The position numbers and the translations under genes were made by a program. Shown piece after piece: positions 23,132 through 34,719 of a stretch of 64,000 nucleotides of DNA. The stretch lies in contig JAUJYZ010000082.1 of NCBI GenBank assembly GCA_033675265.1, forward strand, positions 1 to 64,000, read 5' to 3'. Numbering within the stretch: position 1 is the stretch's first letter; each line of letters opens with the position of its first letter. The notes beneath the pieces are model-generated. The model was not told the DNA's origin. It searched no databases and worked only from the letters and a program-made list of their open reading frames with translations. This DNA is from Actinostola sp. cb2023 (Eukaryota; Cnidaria; Anthozoa; Actiniaria; Actinostolidae).

Positions 23132-25340
23132 AGGACTGTATTTCAGTTTCCGGCTATGACGGGCTTCCTGTGGTGTTTGTCACGCAATCTGGTCGTGTTG
23201 TCAGTTGAGTTATTATATTATTATTATTATTATTATAGTTGTTTACTGACCTATTCGTTTCACAACTCTGTAATTTAATGGCTTAATTCTCCAATACAAT
23301 TACATCAAGGTAACTCATTGATGTATTATATTCCTTGAACATATCGACTCAAAACAAGGTATTGAAAGCCAAGCTTTCAGTCGAGATTCGAATTCAACCG
23401 TCAACGAAGCTTTCGGGCCTCAATACTGGTGTGATAATTTTTCTAAAAGTTTCGTCTTCAGTTCTCACAATGCTTTGAAACGCTTTCAAAATGTCACTAC
23501 AAGTATTCGCTTTGGCCTGATTGAATTTATTTCCAAGACATTGAACGGTTTAACTGACTAAATAATTGTCTTTTCCCCAAGCGTGACCTGGAAAGTCGTG
23601 ATTTTTTCGCATAAATGGGGGTTGCATTTCGTCTTCTAGACCCAAAATGTTATTCGACATATTACAAGACGAGATAGTATTATTTGGCTGAGGTGTACTT
23701 TCTCTATTTGGATCGATGTATCAGTGGAGATATTAGCCTGTCAATATAGCCTTTGAAAAAACGCTAAAAATGTGGAAATACTTTGAAAATCGATAAAATA
23801 TTTATTTTTTGTTAGAGATCATCGATAAACACGACAAAATGTTAGACATTATCTCAATTTCCCGAAATGATATCATTTGTTCAGCGAAATTTAGGACATT
23901 ATTTGTTATTATTGGTTTTACGAGTACCGTGATATCGCCTCTCAAAACCGGAAGTGATCCCGAAAATCGTTAATCGGCGCCGTTCTCCTAAAATAATAAC
24001 CCGATTCAAATAAAACTTACACAACATAACGAGTTCACCTAGTCCTACATTCTGACTAAATTTGAAGGATTCCGAATTTTCGCGTTTTACCATTTTAAGC
24101 TGGTCCTTAGAGAATATCGCTCTTAACTAGTATCAGTTCACCAAAGAAAACTCCTTAGTTTGACGTGCGTACTCTAATAAGTTCTTGTTGACGACGTGCG
24201 TACTCTAATAAGTTCTTCTTGGCGTGCGTACTCTAATAAGTTCTTTATGTGCGTACTCTAATAAGTTCTGGTTTGTGTGCGTACTCTAAAAAGATCTCGA
24301 CCTTGATTGCGTGCGTACTCAGATAAATCCTGAGGTTTGCGTGCGTACTCTAAAAAATTTCGACGTGCGCGCTCACAAAAAAATTGTTCTAACGGGCCAC
24401 CATAGTTATCAGTTGGCAGCGATCAACTAAAAGTGCAAGATAGCCGTGTTTTGGAATTAAGTTTTGTGTTTTAACGACAAAAATGTCCGCCACAGGACGA
24501 AAATTATGCTAATTTTGGCAGTCCCAAGCCTAATAGTTTTATTTCTCAAAAATGCTACATTGAATTCCCAAGCTGGAAACTTTCTAAACTGAAAGAGCAA
24601 ACGTGAAGCTTTCCTGGGGCATGGCGTTTTCTTCAAAAATTTATGTACCAGATTCCTTTTTCGTATCTCAAACATTGCCTATATTTCAACGTTCCGTTCA
24701 TGGCGCTCAGTATACCTTTTTAAAACCAAATTTGAAAAACAACTACAGAAGTTACAGAAAAATAAATTATGCAGTAGAAAAGACCATGAAACGTTTATTC
24801 AGTGTACTGAATGTCATTGTTGTAGAGCTAGAGGCGAACACACACCGACTGTTCAAATTTGGCTTATTATTTAGCCGAAAATTTTCAGTCGACAGACGGG
24901 TTTTTAAAAACTGGAAATTTCTCCTAAAATAAAAATCGCTGGAACTTTTTAGTATTTTTCCCTAAAATAGGTCATCGAAAGGAATGATATGGCGAAAGAA
25001 AATTAAATTCGAATTTTTTGAGTTGAAGAATTAGTCTCGACCTTACTGGCATTCGCTCTTAATTGCTTTATTTTTTGCAGAATTATCGACCTCACTTCAA
25101 GTAACCATACATTTTCTCATCACATAGCTTGGGTTACCTGTAGTTGCGCAGGTTTAGTTACCAGTCTCTTTTTTGCCCTCTCAAGGAACGCCTGGAAGTT
25201 TGAATCTGATTTTGGACTTTTGCATTTTCGCTCAGTTTGCCATTTCACTTCAGTAAGTTTGCCATTTCGACTTTTGCTTTTCGCTTTTGTCATTTGACAT
25301 TTTCACTTTTGGTGAGCCTTCTCGGCCACCGTACTAGGTG
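23132..25340. repeat. Long inverted repeat, copy 2 (segments D, C, B, A reversed)
   Basis: Read on the minus strand this gives A (25338-25165), B (25070-24420), C (24405-24350) and D (24125-23132), the same order as copy 1 at 10515-16225. Copy 2 is about 2.2 kb and copy 1 about 5.7 kb; most of the difference is insertions in copy 1. Copy 2 has its own additions: a TTA microsatellite at 23215-23236 and the irregular array at 24155-24375. No transposase-like frame is visible, so the element class is unknown. Confidence 0.85.
24155..24375. repeat. Irregular tandem array with a conserved 20 bp core
   Basis: The core 'gcgtgcgtactctaataagt' recurs seven times (first near 24164) with spacers of variable sequence, giving a spacing of about 26-32 bp. 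Cores decay toward the right end. It lies between segments C and D of the long repeat and is absent from copy 1. There are no cas-like genes and this is animal DNA, so it is not a CRISPR array. Confidence 0.75.
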
Positions 25341-25970
25341 CAAATATATTTCATTTTGGCAGAGATATTTGTAGACTTGTGCACATCAGCTAGAAATGTG
25401 ACTTTTTCAGTTATTTACGGCTATTATTTTTGAAAGAAATCCTTGTAAGAGACGCTTGCGGTGTCTTTGTTCTCTGTATTTCCCCCGGCGTTTATTTAAA
25501 ATTTGAAGTTTTAGAGGGGGCATTTATTAGAGGGAGGCGTATTTTCGACTCTCTATATTTTGCCTCTGCATGAAACGTTTCCCGAGTCATCACAATACGA
25601 TGAAAAACATAAGACAATGTACAAACTCAGTTTTTGGTGACAGTACTGCATGAAGTACACCACGTGAGCTCTAGCGCCGAATCGGTGAATTGAAAATGAC
25701 CGTTTTCTTTCAGATAGTTATGGCAAATACTGATTTTACATTTTATTATATACTATTTCACTGGGAGTGCTACTGAAATGAAGATTGATCAACGAGTACC
25801 AAAAAATTGTAAATCTTTAGATTATATTAAAAGCCAAAGAACTTGTAGGTACATTCTATAGACATCGCAGCGTGACTACCTCGTTGCGTGACTAAAAACA
25901 TGCATGCGTATTTAGATTTATGTATCAAGGGATTTTCTCTTCTATTTGTATCTATTTGGGCAGCAAATGC
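25341..25970. other. Intergenic, no gene recognised
   Basis: AT-rich DNA without recognisable exons, terminal repeats or RNA genes. Confidence 0.5.
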
Positions 25971-25975
25971 TATTA

Positions 25976-26252
25976 CAGTGCGACTACACCAACCAAGGCC
26001 ACCCAAACAAATTTTGAATCAAATTTTCTAATCACATTTGTGGCGCTGAATAACAGAATGATGTCGAATTCTACAATTTAAACTGTTTCTTGTTCACTCT
26101 TGATCATATACATACACATATAAAGTAAAATATATGCTTTTAAAGCGAAAATGTGAAAATTTGTGCAGATTCTATTGTTTAAATACTCAATTATGATTGG
26201 ATAATTTGTATGAAAATTTGTTTGGGTGGCCTTGGTTGGTGTAGTCGCACTG
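25976..26252. mobile_element. MITE with about 40 bp TIRs, TA-flanked
   Basis: Left end CAGTGCGACTACACCAACCA is the exact reverse complement of the right end at 26233-26252, and pairing continues through 'aggccacccaaacaaatttt'. TA borders both ends (25974-25975 and 26253-26254). The CAGT start and TA target fit Tc1/mariner-type MITEs. Confidence 0.9.
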
Positions 26253-26499
26253 TAAATTTAGCCAAGAAATAAAGTTCAATAGTTAATGAACATATGTGGT
26301 GCATTTCTTTTTCACTGCAAACATAATTTCGTGTATATTTTTGGCACACAAAGTCAGTTGGGCAACAAGCCAACAGACAAAATCGATTTCACAAGGAGCG
26401 ACAGATGGTTGCCATGGTTTCACTTTGCACGACCGTGAGGGCCTAGATTTGTGACACGACGACACCACTCGTGCTAGACCGAGTAACAAGTTCACCGAG

Positions 26500-27240
26500 C
26501 CTATCGTTTATCATCCTCCTGGTCCTATTTCAACGAGGAGTGTGAACGTTTGAGACGATTATTTTCTCGTCTCAAGTACCCTGACAAGCTGGTAAGTGCC
26601 ACCATCCACCATGTGAGCAACAAGAGCCAACCACGGTGAAAGAACCTGAAAATGTTGTTCGCATTGTTCTACCGTTCAAAGATCAACGAGCAGCTGATGT
26701 TGTCCGAAAACAACTCGAGAATTTAAGCTCCAAGACAGCTACTACATCAATTCAACCAGTCTTCACAAGTCGGAAAATTAGCCAAGACGTACCTTTTAAG
26801 ATTAAAAGATTAAAGAACCGAAACCCCAGATAGTTAACCAGCAACGTGTAGTATACACCTTTCAATGTCACTTGTGCGATGCAAGATATATTGGCTATAC
26901 TTACCGCCACCTACACGAGCGAATAGAAGAACACAAGAACACCTCATCGAGTACGGGCCGACACTACAGGAACGTGCACTCTATTGACGTTCCACAAGAT
27001 CTGAACAATAACTTTTCGATTCTGAAAAAATGCACTAATAAGTTTGACTGCCTATTGTATGAAATGTTTTTCATAAGAGACAAAAGACCTTCTCTAAATA
27101 TTCCCTGAGGGCCAAACTCTTCATTTAATAACTCATTGTTATTCATCTTGATGCCTTTATAAACTCTCACATTGTTCATTAAACTCACTTGATAATGGCG
27201 TCTGTGACGCCGAAACGTCGTATACTTTCGCTTGGTTTTA
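26500..27240 (+). pseudogene. Penelope-like element 3' part: linker and GIY-YIG endonuclease
   Basis: A plus-strand frame from about 26527 reads 'FNEECERLRRLFSRLKYPDK', like the region after the reverse transcriptase thumb. The frame then shifts to 26636-26833 ('VVRIVLPFKDQRAADVVRKQ'), meets a stop, and continues at 26872-27108 with 'CDARYIGYTYRHLHERIEEH', a clear GIY-YIG motif, followed by 'FDCLLYEMFFIRDKRPSLNI'. Frame breaks make it non-functional. The following 120 bases match, inverted, the end at 9762-9935. Confidence 0.85.
27186..27222 (+). ncRNA. Hammerhead-ribozyme-like motif at Penelope 3' end
   Basis: The order is TTGATAA, a stem made by GGCGTC / GACGCC, then GAAAC and GTC. This is the core layout of the minimal hammerheads reported in Penelope-like elements (CTGATGA, stem II, GAAA, very short stem III, GTC cleavage triplet). 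Two core positions differ from consensus (first C to T, and G to A in GATGA), and I could not find a convincing stem I, so activity is doubtful. An inverted copy is at 9778-9808. Confidence 0.5.
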
Positions 27241-27282
27241 TTTTGTTATGTATTACGAAATCCTTACTTATCGTTATGTTAA

Positions 27283-27931
27283 GGCCTGGTTCAAGCCCAA
27301 AAACGAGAAAAAGATGTAAAAAATCGTAATGTCACTTCCTTTTTACCAAACATTACGAAACTCAGCACAGCCATAGAGTTCGACATCCTTAATTGATTGA
27401 AGTCAACAAAATACCAAAAAAACTGAACACGTGATTAACCACGTGACAACAGTCTTTGAAATTTTATTTTAAAATGCGGTCGCGGTTGTAAGAACAGTGT
27501 AAAAACAAACAATTGCATATGTTGTCAATGTTAGTTCTCTACACAACTGCGTTTGGAAAACTTGTCTCTGATTTCTCTTAAGAGAGATATTTACGAAAAT
27601 AGGTCACGTGACCATTTAGCCAGAATACGTTTTCTCAATTTTCTCGATAACTAAAACTATGGGTTTTCCAAACGCTATCTTTTTTCATTAGTTGTCCTTA
27701 ATGTTGTAGCATAAAAACTATTTCAGCATAACTTAAACTCGCGATCGCATATTTAAAAAACGAAATTTCACATGCCTAGGTCACGTGACCACTTGACGTC
27801 AGTATTTTTAGGAATAAATCATCAAACATCTTGAATATAATCTTATGCCTAAATATCAATGCCATAGAAATGAATCGTGGGGAATACTAAAAATAAACGT
27901 GATTTTGAGTGATGGCTTCATGAACAAGGCC
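27283..27931. mobile_element. TTAA-flanked element with CACGTG-rich interior
   Basis: TTAA at 27279-27282 and 27932-27935 borders short inverted ends (GGCCTGGTTCA and TGAACAAGGCC). The interior carries 'ggtcacgtgacc' twice, 'cacgtgattaaccacgtg', and one TGACGTCA. A diverged relative occupies about 36680-37278. Non-coding. Confidence 0.65.
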
Positions 27932-27945
27932 TTAACATACTTGAG

Positions 27946-28462
<517 letters not shown>

Positions 28463-30630
28463 GTAATCATACGGTTTCGAGTTCAAAAATACATGAATGA
28501 ACAAAACAGGATTAACATAATTGATCGAAAAGCGTCAGTGCCTACCGTCAAGTGTTATTTATAATGGCAGTTTCTTGTGTCACGGAACAGAACCTGACTT
28601 GAGTTGGGAGACACTTTATAGCACTCAGTTGATGTGATGTCTTCTAGAACGACGGTATAATAGACACGACAGTGTACTGTATTATCAAAGAATGTTTTAT
28701 CAAACAGTACATCATATCGATTCTGCCAACTTGAAATAGCAAGTTTTTACTTCATCTTCAAATATACACATTTGCTGTTTATCAATAGAACGCTACATCT
28801 CTATTTCAGTAATTATTGTTACCTTGTTCTGTCGACTAAACAGACTAAACAGAGCACATTTTCGTTGTCGCCATATCACGGTATTGACCGCTCAGGTATA
28901 GAAAACACAGGAAGCCCAAAACGTGTCTAGTTTCCGGCTTCTCAGCCTCCATCATGTTCGTATCATTGTAAGGGTATTTGTATACTTCTTTGATATGATT
29001 TATGTATTCATAGTGAGGTATTATAATAAGTGTCGCTGGATAATGAAATGAAGCGACGAAGGAAGGTTGTGATTTCAAAAGGCGGAAAATCGTTTATAGT
29101 ATCATATTTACATAAATGGTCACGCCATCCAACACGTCGTCATCCATCCGGATCCATTTCCCTTACAAAGCTCTTCACACATTTTGGTTCCGTTTAACTT
29201 GGTTTATAGAATCGATCAATGACGATCGAAGGACAAACGAAATAGAAAACACGTTTTCTCAAATTGAAAACACGCTGAAATCCATATCTAAAACATACTG
29301 TCTGAGTCAGTAAATGCCTTTAGACCATAAATAACTTATGAATATATAACTGAACTACATATAATATGAATATAAAACATGGAATCAAAACTTACGAGTG
29401 GACGCACGGAGAAACCATGGCCAAAACGAAGCAACGACTGAAACAGAAAACTGAATAATTCTAGCTCTAGTAACCGCAGTTTTGGTCAATTAGGCTCCAC
29501 ACATCAAACAAGCCGTATTTTTATCATTACTGGTTGTATTCACACTGAGATCTATCTATCGATCTATCGATCTATCTTTGAATGGATTCAAATTAAACAT
29601 GTTGTATACTGAGTAGTAATTGTAACACCTGGTTTTCCAAAATTGTAACTCGGTAATAAGAAATACTTTAAAAAAAGTATTTCAACTTTAAGACGGTATC
29701 AAGTTTTTCGCTTGAGGGAAACTTGAATACGGCTACGTTTAATTTCTAAATCCGGCAACTTCCAAGTCTAGCGCTATTTTAGTACGCTTTTCAAGGCCTT
29801 GGCTAAAAAATAACTTAAAAATATACGATGATATATAACGCGCGCTCTGATTTGCCAAAGCCTACATTTTTCGTAGCGAACAAAATTGGACAGCTGTAGT
29901 TATCCAGTTTCAGTTTTAATATACCTAGTAGCTTACATAGTATGCGCGCTCTGATTTATTGTGTTCTCCCAACATCCTGAGTGACCTATTTCTCCAGTAA
30001 ACAACGGAATTTCGTCTTCTATTGCTATGCTATGCTATGCTATGCTATTATTATTATTATTGTTTACATGTAAATGGACTCGGGAATTGAAAGAAGACTC
30101 TAGAAGTGCGAGAATAATACTTCTCTCGTCCTCTTCCAATTCCGAGTGCTTCAAGTATACGTCAGCCTGTTACATGCAGAACCAAAGTTCTGGAATAACT
30201 CAGTTCCCTGACGAACCAATTGCAAGTCTTTTCAAGTCAATATAGCTGTATAACTCTAAGCCCAAGACCTACCTTTTTCAAACATTCTCCGTTCTGTTCC
30301 CAGCTATACACTAAATTAACTAGTCGTTACATGCTGTGAGTTGTAGTAGACAATAATATAATATTTATGAACCGAATTTACAAATGTAGAGACTGATATG
30401 AAAATACTCATTTTCGAGATATTTCGGATCGATTGTTGAACTTTGAAAATGTCAAATTACGGGATGTAATAAAAATGTAATTAAAATTTAACATATTGCA
30501 TTCAAACGAAACTTCAAATTCCCTTTGTTCTATCCCAAAAAAATATTGAGATTAAGTTGAACAATTATTGTTATTACAGCCAGCACCGCCACGAGTAATA
30601 ATATTTTAATAATCAAATATACAGTAAATG
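28463..30630. other. Intergenic, no gene recognised
   Basis: Two minor microsatellites only: 'ctat/cgat' near 29550-29577 and 'gctat' then TTA near 30023-30060. A 77-codon minus-strand frame (28845-29078) looks protein-like at first but has no recognisable family or splice context. Confidence 0.5.
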
Positions 30631-30632
30631 TC

Positions 30633-30880
30633 ATTAACGTTGTCCAGATAAAAAGACAGTAAATGTCACGTGTCTCATTCTGTATTTATTTTGCACGCGT
30701 GGAATTTTAATTTCAAAAGCAAACTCAGTGTGAGAACAGAACTGTTAACAATGCTCGTTTTCACAAGCAGAGGTGTTTTATGCTTTGGAAATTAAAATTC
30801 CACGCGTGCAAAACGAATGTAGAATGAGACACGTGCCATTTATTGTAGTGTAAATCTCTTTTCAGCTGGACAACGTTAAT
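30633..30880. mobile_element. Hairpin element, 248 bp
   Basis: Arms 30633-30718 and 30782-30880 pair ('attaacgttgtccag', 'gtcacgtgtctcattct', 'gcacgcgtggaatttta' with their complements). Non-coding MITE-like hairpin. Confidence 0.8.
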
Positions 30881-31342
30881 CCGTATAAAGTATTGTTTTT
30901 ATTTGACTCTTCGAAAAAGCTTCTCGGGAACTTGAATTAAAGTCTTCGCCGAGAGTTGAAATAACTGTGCTTCAAAAGTGTTCTGTCTTTTTCTAAATGT
31001 ATAAATAAAGTATAAGAAGACTAAACTGTAAGAGCTAGCTTTGAACGATCATGAAATTTAAGATCAAAATACCGAGTTTTAGTATATCAAGCGTGCATGG
31101 CTGATCATTAAGAATAACAATAAAATCTATTTTCAAACAAAAATATGGTATCAATGGATTCTGGACCCTCTAGACTTGGATTGGAATGCGTAGGCATGGT
31201 TACCGCTGTCACCGTACGAAGGCTGGCTCAATAACGATAAAAGATACAAATCAATCAATCAGTCTTGAATCCAACAGTAACGACTGTTCACCGGAAGCTC
31301 TGCTAAGATCTACATGCGGTACCGTGAATGAGGGTTACGTTT

Positions 31343-31632
31343 ATCATGTAATTTCAAAACTCATAGGACAAAAATTGATTATCATAGCTGGAAAGAGCTC
31401 GTTGAAATTAGTAAAAATGTGAAGTTTGGAAAAGATCGCTTCACAAATTGCGACCCAGTTCGGCTACCAGCGTAACAAAGGTTTTCAGTACAAAATTTCG
31501 AGTTTTGAAAATTCATATCTTCGCAATTTGTGAAGCGATCTTTTCCAAACTTCACATTTTTACTAATTTCAACGAGCTCTTTTCCAGCTATGATACTCAT
31601 GTTTTGTCCTATGAGTTTTTGAAATTACATGA
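31343..31632. mobile_element. Hairpin element, 290 bp
   Basis: Arms of about 111 bp (31343-31453 and 31521-31632) are nearly exact reverse complements, with a spacer of about 67 bp. Frames in the two arms are mirror images. Confidence 0.85.
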
Positions 31633-32004
31633 TCCCTCCAACAAAAAATCTAATCAAAAGGGAAATCGAAATAATTATAATATTTAAACAAGCTAATTTG
31701 CAAAAAAAAAAGTGCAAATGATTATAACAATATTCTTTCTATATCTATCTATCATTACATAACAAAAGTTCGTTTTCAGAATCGTTCGGTTTTTGGTTGG
31801 GGAAAGCGCAATGCCGACTGACATGACTTAGACAAAGCTTTCAAGTAATACACCAAACACGAGAAAGAGTATTTCATCCCGTTATCCAAACACCGAGAAT
31901 TAGGCAAAAAAACAAACATGGCGAATGCAGCCGAGCAGTTTTTTTAATCAACTTCGACTGAAGTGTTTGAATATCATATATATTGTTATTATTATTATTT
32001 TTAT

Positions 32005-32078
32005 TGTAAAGCGCTATTGGATAAATTAGAAATAGCGCTATATAAATTGATTATTATTATTATTATTCATAGAGCTTC
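32005..32078 (+). repeat. LINE/SINE-like 3' tail
   Basis: 'gtaaagcgctattggataaa' then 'agcgctatataaattgatta' and ATT repeats. This tail type, ending in short A/T triplets, is common at the 3' end of non-LTR retroelements of animals. Only the tail is present. Confidence 0.5.
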
Positions 32079-33425
32079 TAATACCATTCATAATTCGGCT
32101 TGGAAAGGAATCCAAAGTTAAAGTTGACCACTTATCAAACCTCCTTCACAGTGCTCGGTAGTAATTTCCAATGTGTTGTCCTCAAGAGTTATAAATGAGT
32201 TTGAGGACCGTATTTTGAAATACTCAATGATAACAATTCATGAGAAAAACAGTCAATCAACCGGAGCTCTTTCAGTTTACAACGTGGCGTCAGTACTCTT
32301 TACTGTACCGTGAAATAAGCCATCAATAAAACTACTATTTGTATATATGTTTCTGTCTAATAATTATTTTTAAATGAACTTTTAAAATTCTCTTTTCTGA
32401 TAGTTTCATGATAGAATTATTTTTCTTACCGTTCGGAGACCACTTGCTATCCCGCCAAGGCTTTTCCAAGTACATCAGCGAGGATTGCGTTGTTGGAATC
32501 GCATTGTATTTACATTTAATTAAAATGTCATTAAATTCTAATACGTCATCATATGTTGACGGCTTGATTTCATAAAATTACCACATGAATTATGAGTTAC
32601 TTATAACCGGAGCGCGGGGAAATAAATACATGGATCGATGAGTAAGACGGAGAGCTTTTTATGAACACAAACATATAAACAATATAATATAATGTAACAG
32701 GTAAAGCAGGGCATGCATTTTTCCAACCGCTTTCCTGTGGAAGGCCCGACTCTAAAAACTGCTGTTTCGTCTTTGACCTCAAACGGTTAACGTGAAAGGG
32801 GCTTCTAATATTCGCATATTGCATTCTCAGACCAAATTATGTATCTTCTTCTATTTTGGGGTTCCAAAACCCGCAAACAAATATCAGGGAATCCCTGACA
32901 GTCAACCATGATCTCAGTTTCGGCAACGCAACGCAAAAGAACACATGTATTGATCAGTCCATAATGCACTTCGGTCTGGGAATGCAATATGCAACAAACC
33001 TAGGACAACGTTTTTTGAATTAGCTGTATACAGTGGTTGGGGTATGCTATAGTTTGGCCACATTTTTTTTTTTTGTCTTTGCCGTTTGTCCAAGTTCTGT
33101 CGTTACAACCGATGTATTTAGGGTGACTCTTTCGGGCTGCATATGAAAGGCTTCCACGTCAGTCAAGCAGCTTACAATCACGATTATTTCCCGGGGATTA
33201 TTTGCATTCTAAGATTATCTTTGCAATCAAACCATAGATAAAGATAACTGTAATTCAGCCTAGCTTGTGGCTGAATTATTTTATCTTAATTAACTATTCG
33301 CTATCTCTCATCGAACTATACTTACATTATCAAATTCATGAATAATTATTAATGAGGGAAATACATTCAATAAAAATCATAAGCGTAGAAGACATCTGTA
33401 AATCGTACTTTACACACAGCGAATC
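32079..33425. other. Intergenic with one element end
   Basis: No gene recognised. The bases before 33026 ('caacgttttttgaattagct') match the right end of the TACAGCT MITE family at 47452 and 49514, and 'gcacttcggtctgggaatgc' near 32966 also belongs to it; its left end was not found. Confidence 0.5.
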
Positions 33426-33429
33426 TATA

Positions 33430-33570
33430 GAGTGCAATTTAGAAAAGCTTGAAAACTAAATAACTAATTAGTACTAAATAGCACTAATGAAACAATAGAA
33501 AACAATAGAAATAGCACTATTTAGTACTATTTAAAGTTAGTACTATTTCACACTTTTCTAAATTGCACTC
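33430..33570. mobile_element. MITE, 141 bp, intact copy
   Basis: Ends GAGTGCAATTTAGAAAAGC and its reverse complement, with TA on both sides. The interior is itself palindromic, made of 'actaaatagcact'-like words. An interrupted copy is at 21724-22885 and a related one at 38560-38710. Confidence 0.85.
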
Positions 33571-33714
33571 TATAGGGATAAATTGTACAATATAATGATC
33601 GATTGAGGTTTACTGTTTAAACGTAGCTAGTGAGACAAACATCATCAGTTGAAGTTTGAGACTAACTTAGGTAATGAGGTAAAAACAACCTAACAAGCTA
33701 GAGTAATTCCAATA

Positions 33715-34646
33715 AACCTGGGCATTACTAACTACACCAATACACACTATTAAACACTCACTCTTTTGTTTTCTTTTGTTCCTTTGCATCTAATAAACAC
33801 TGAAAGCTAATTAGTAGTGCCCAGGTTTATTGGAATCACTCCGCTAAACCTGGGCATTACTAACTACACCGGCAATACACACTATTAGACACTCACTCTT
33901 TTGTTTTCTTTTGTTTCTTTGCATCTAATAAACACTGAAAGCTAATCAGTAGTGCCCAGGTTTATTGGAATCACTCCGCTAAACCTGGGCATTACTAACC
34001 GTACACCAATACACACTATTAGACACTCACTCTTTTGTTTTCTTTTGTTCCTTTGCATCTAATAAACACTGAAAGCTAATTAGTAGTGCCCAGGTTTATT
34101 GGAATCACTCTAAACCTGGGCATTACTAACTACACCAATACACACTATTAGACACTCACTCTTTAATTTGTTTTCTTTTGTTTCTTTGCATCTAATAAAC
34201 ACTGAAAGCTAATTAGTAGTGCCCAGGTTTATTGGAATCACTCCGCTAAACCTGGGCATTACTAACTACACCGGCAATACACACTATTAGACACTCACTC
34301 TTTTGTTTTCTTTTGTTTCTTTGCATCTAATAAACACTGAAAGCTAATCAGTAGTGCCCAGGTTTATTGGAATCACTCCGCTAAACCTGGGCATTACTAA
34401 CCGTACACCAATACACACTATTAGACACTCACTCTTTTGTTTTCTTTTGTTCCTTTGCATCTAATAAACACTGAAAGCTAATTAGTAGTGCCCAGGTTTA
34501 TTGGAATCACTCTAAACCTGGGCATTACTAACTACACCAATACACACTATTAGACACTCACTCTTTAATTTGTTTTCTTTTGTTTCTTTGCATCTAATAA
34601 ACACTGAAAGCTAATTAGTAGTGCCCAGGTTGATTGGAATCACTCT
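33715..34646. repeat. Tandem array of seven hairpin units, about 130-140 bp each
   Basis: Units begin near 33718, 33846, 33984, 34113, 34248, 34386 and 34515. Each starts 'aaacctgggcattactaact' and ends 'ttagtagtgcccaggttta', so every unit has its own inverted ends. Variants recur in the order ccggcaatac, ccgtacacc, ctctttaattt, which shows that a three-unit block of about 402 bp was duplicated (units 2-4 equal units 5-7). Probably a MITE that became a satellite. Confidence 0.9.
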
Positions 34647-34719
34647 AAGAGAGATAGTTCTGTCAAGACAATGTCTATCTTTTAATTAACCATAATAAAA
34701 GTAGGTAAAATTAATACAG

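Noticed and set aside
15294..24093. Identical 64-codon frames (15294-15488 and 23899-24093) as a conserved small protein
   Set aside because: The surrounding non-coding repeat is conserved equally, and no family is recognisable.
24155..24375. CRISPR array
   Set aside because: The core-plus-spacer look is superficial: cores are imperfect, spacers only about 6-12 bp, no cas genes, animal context.
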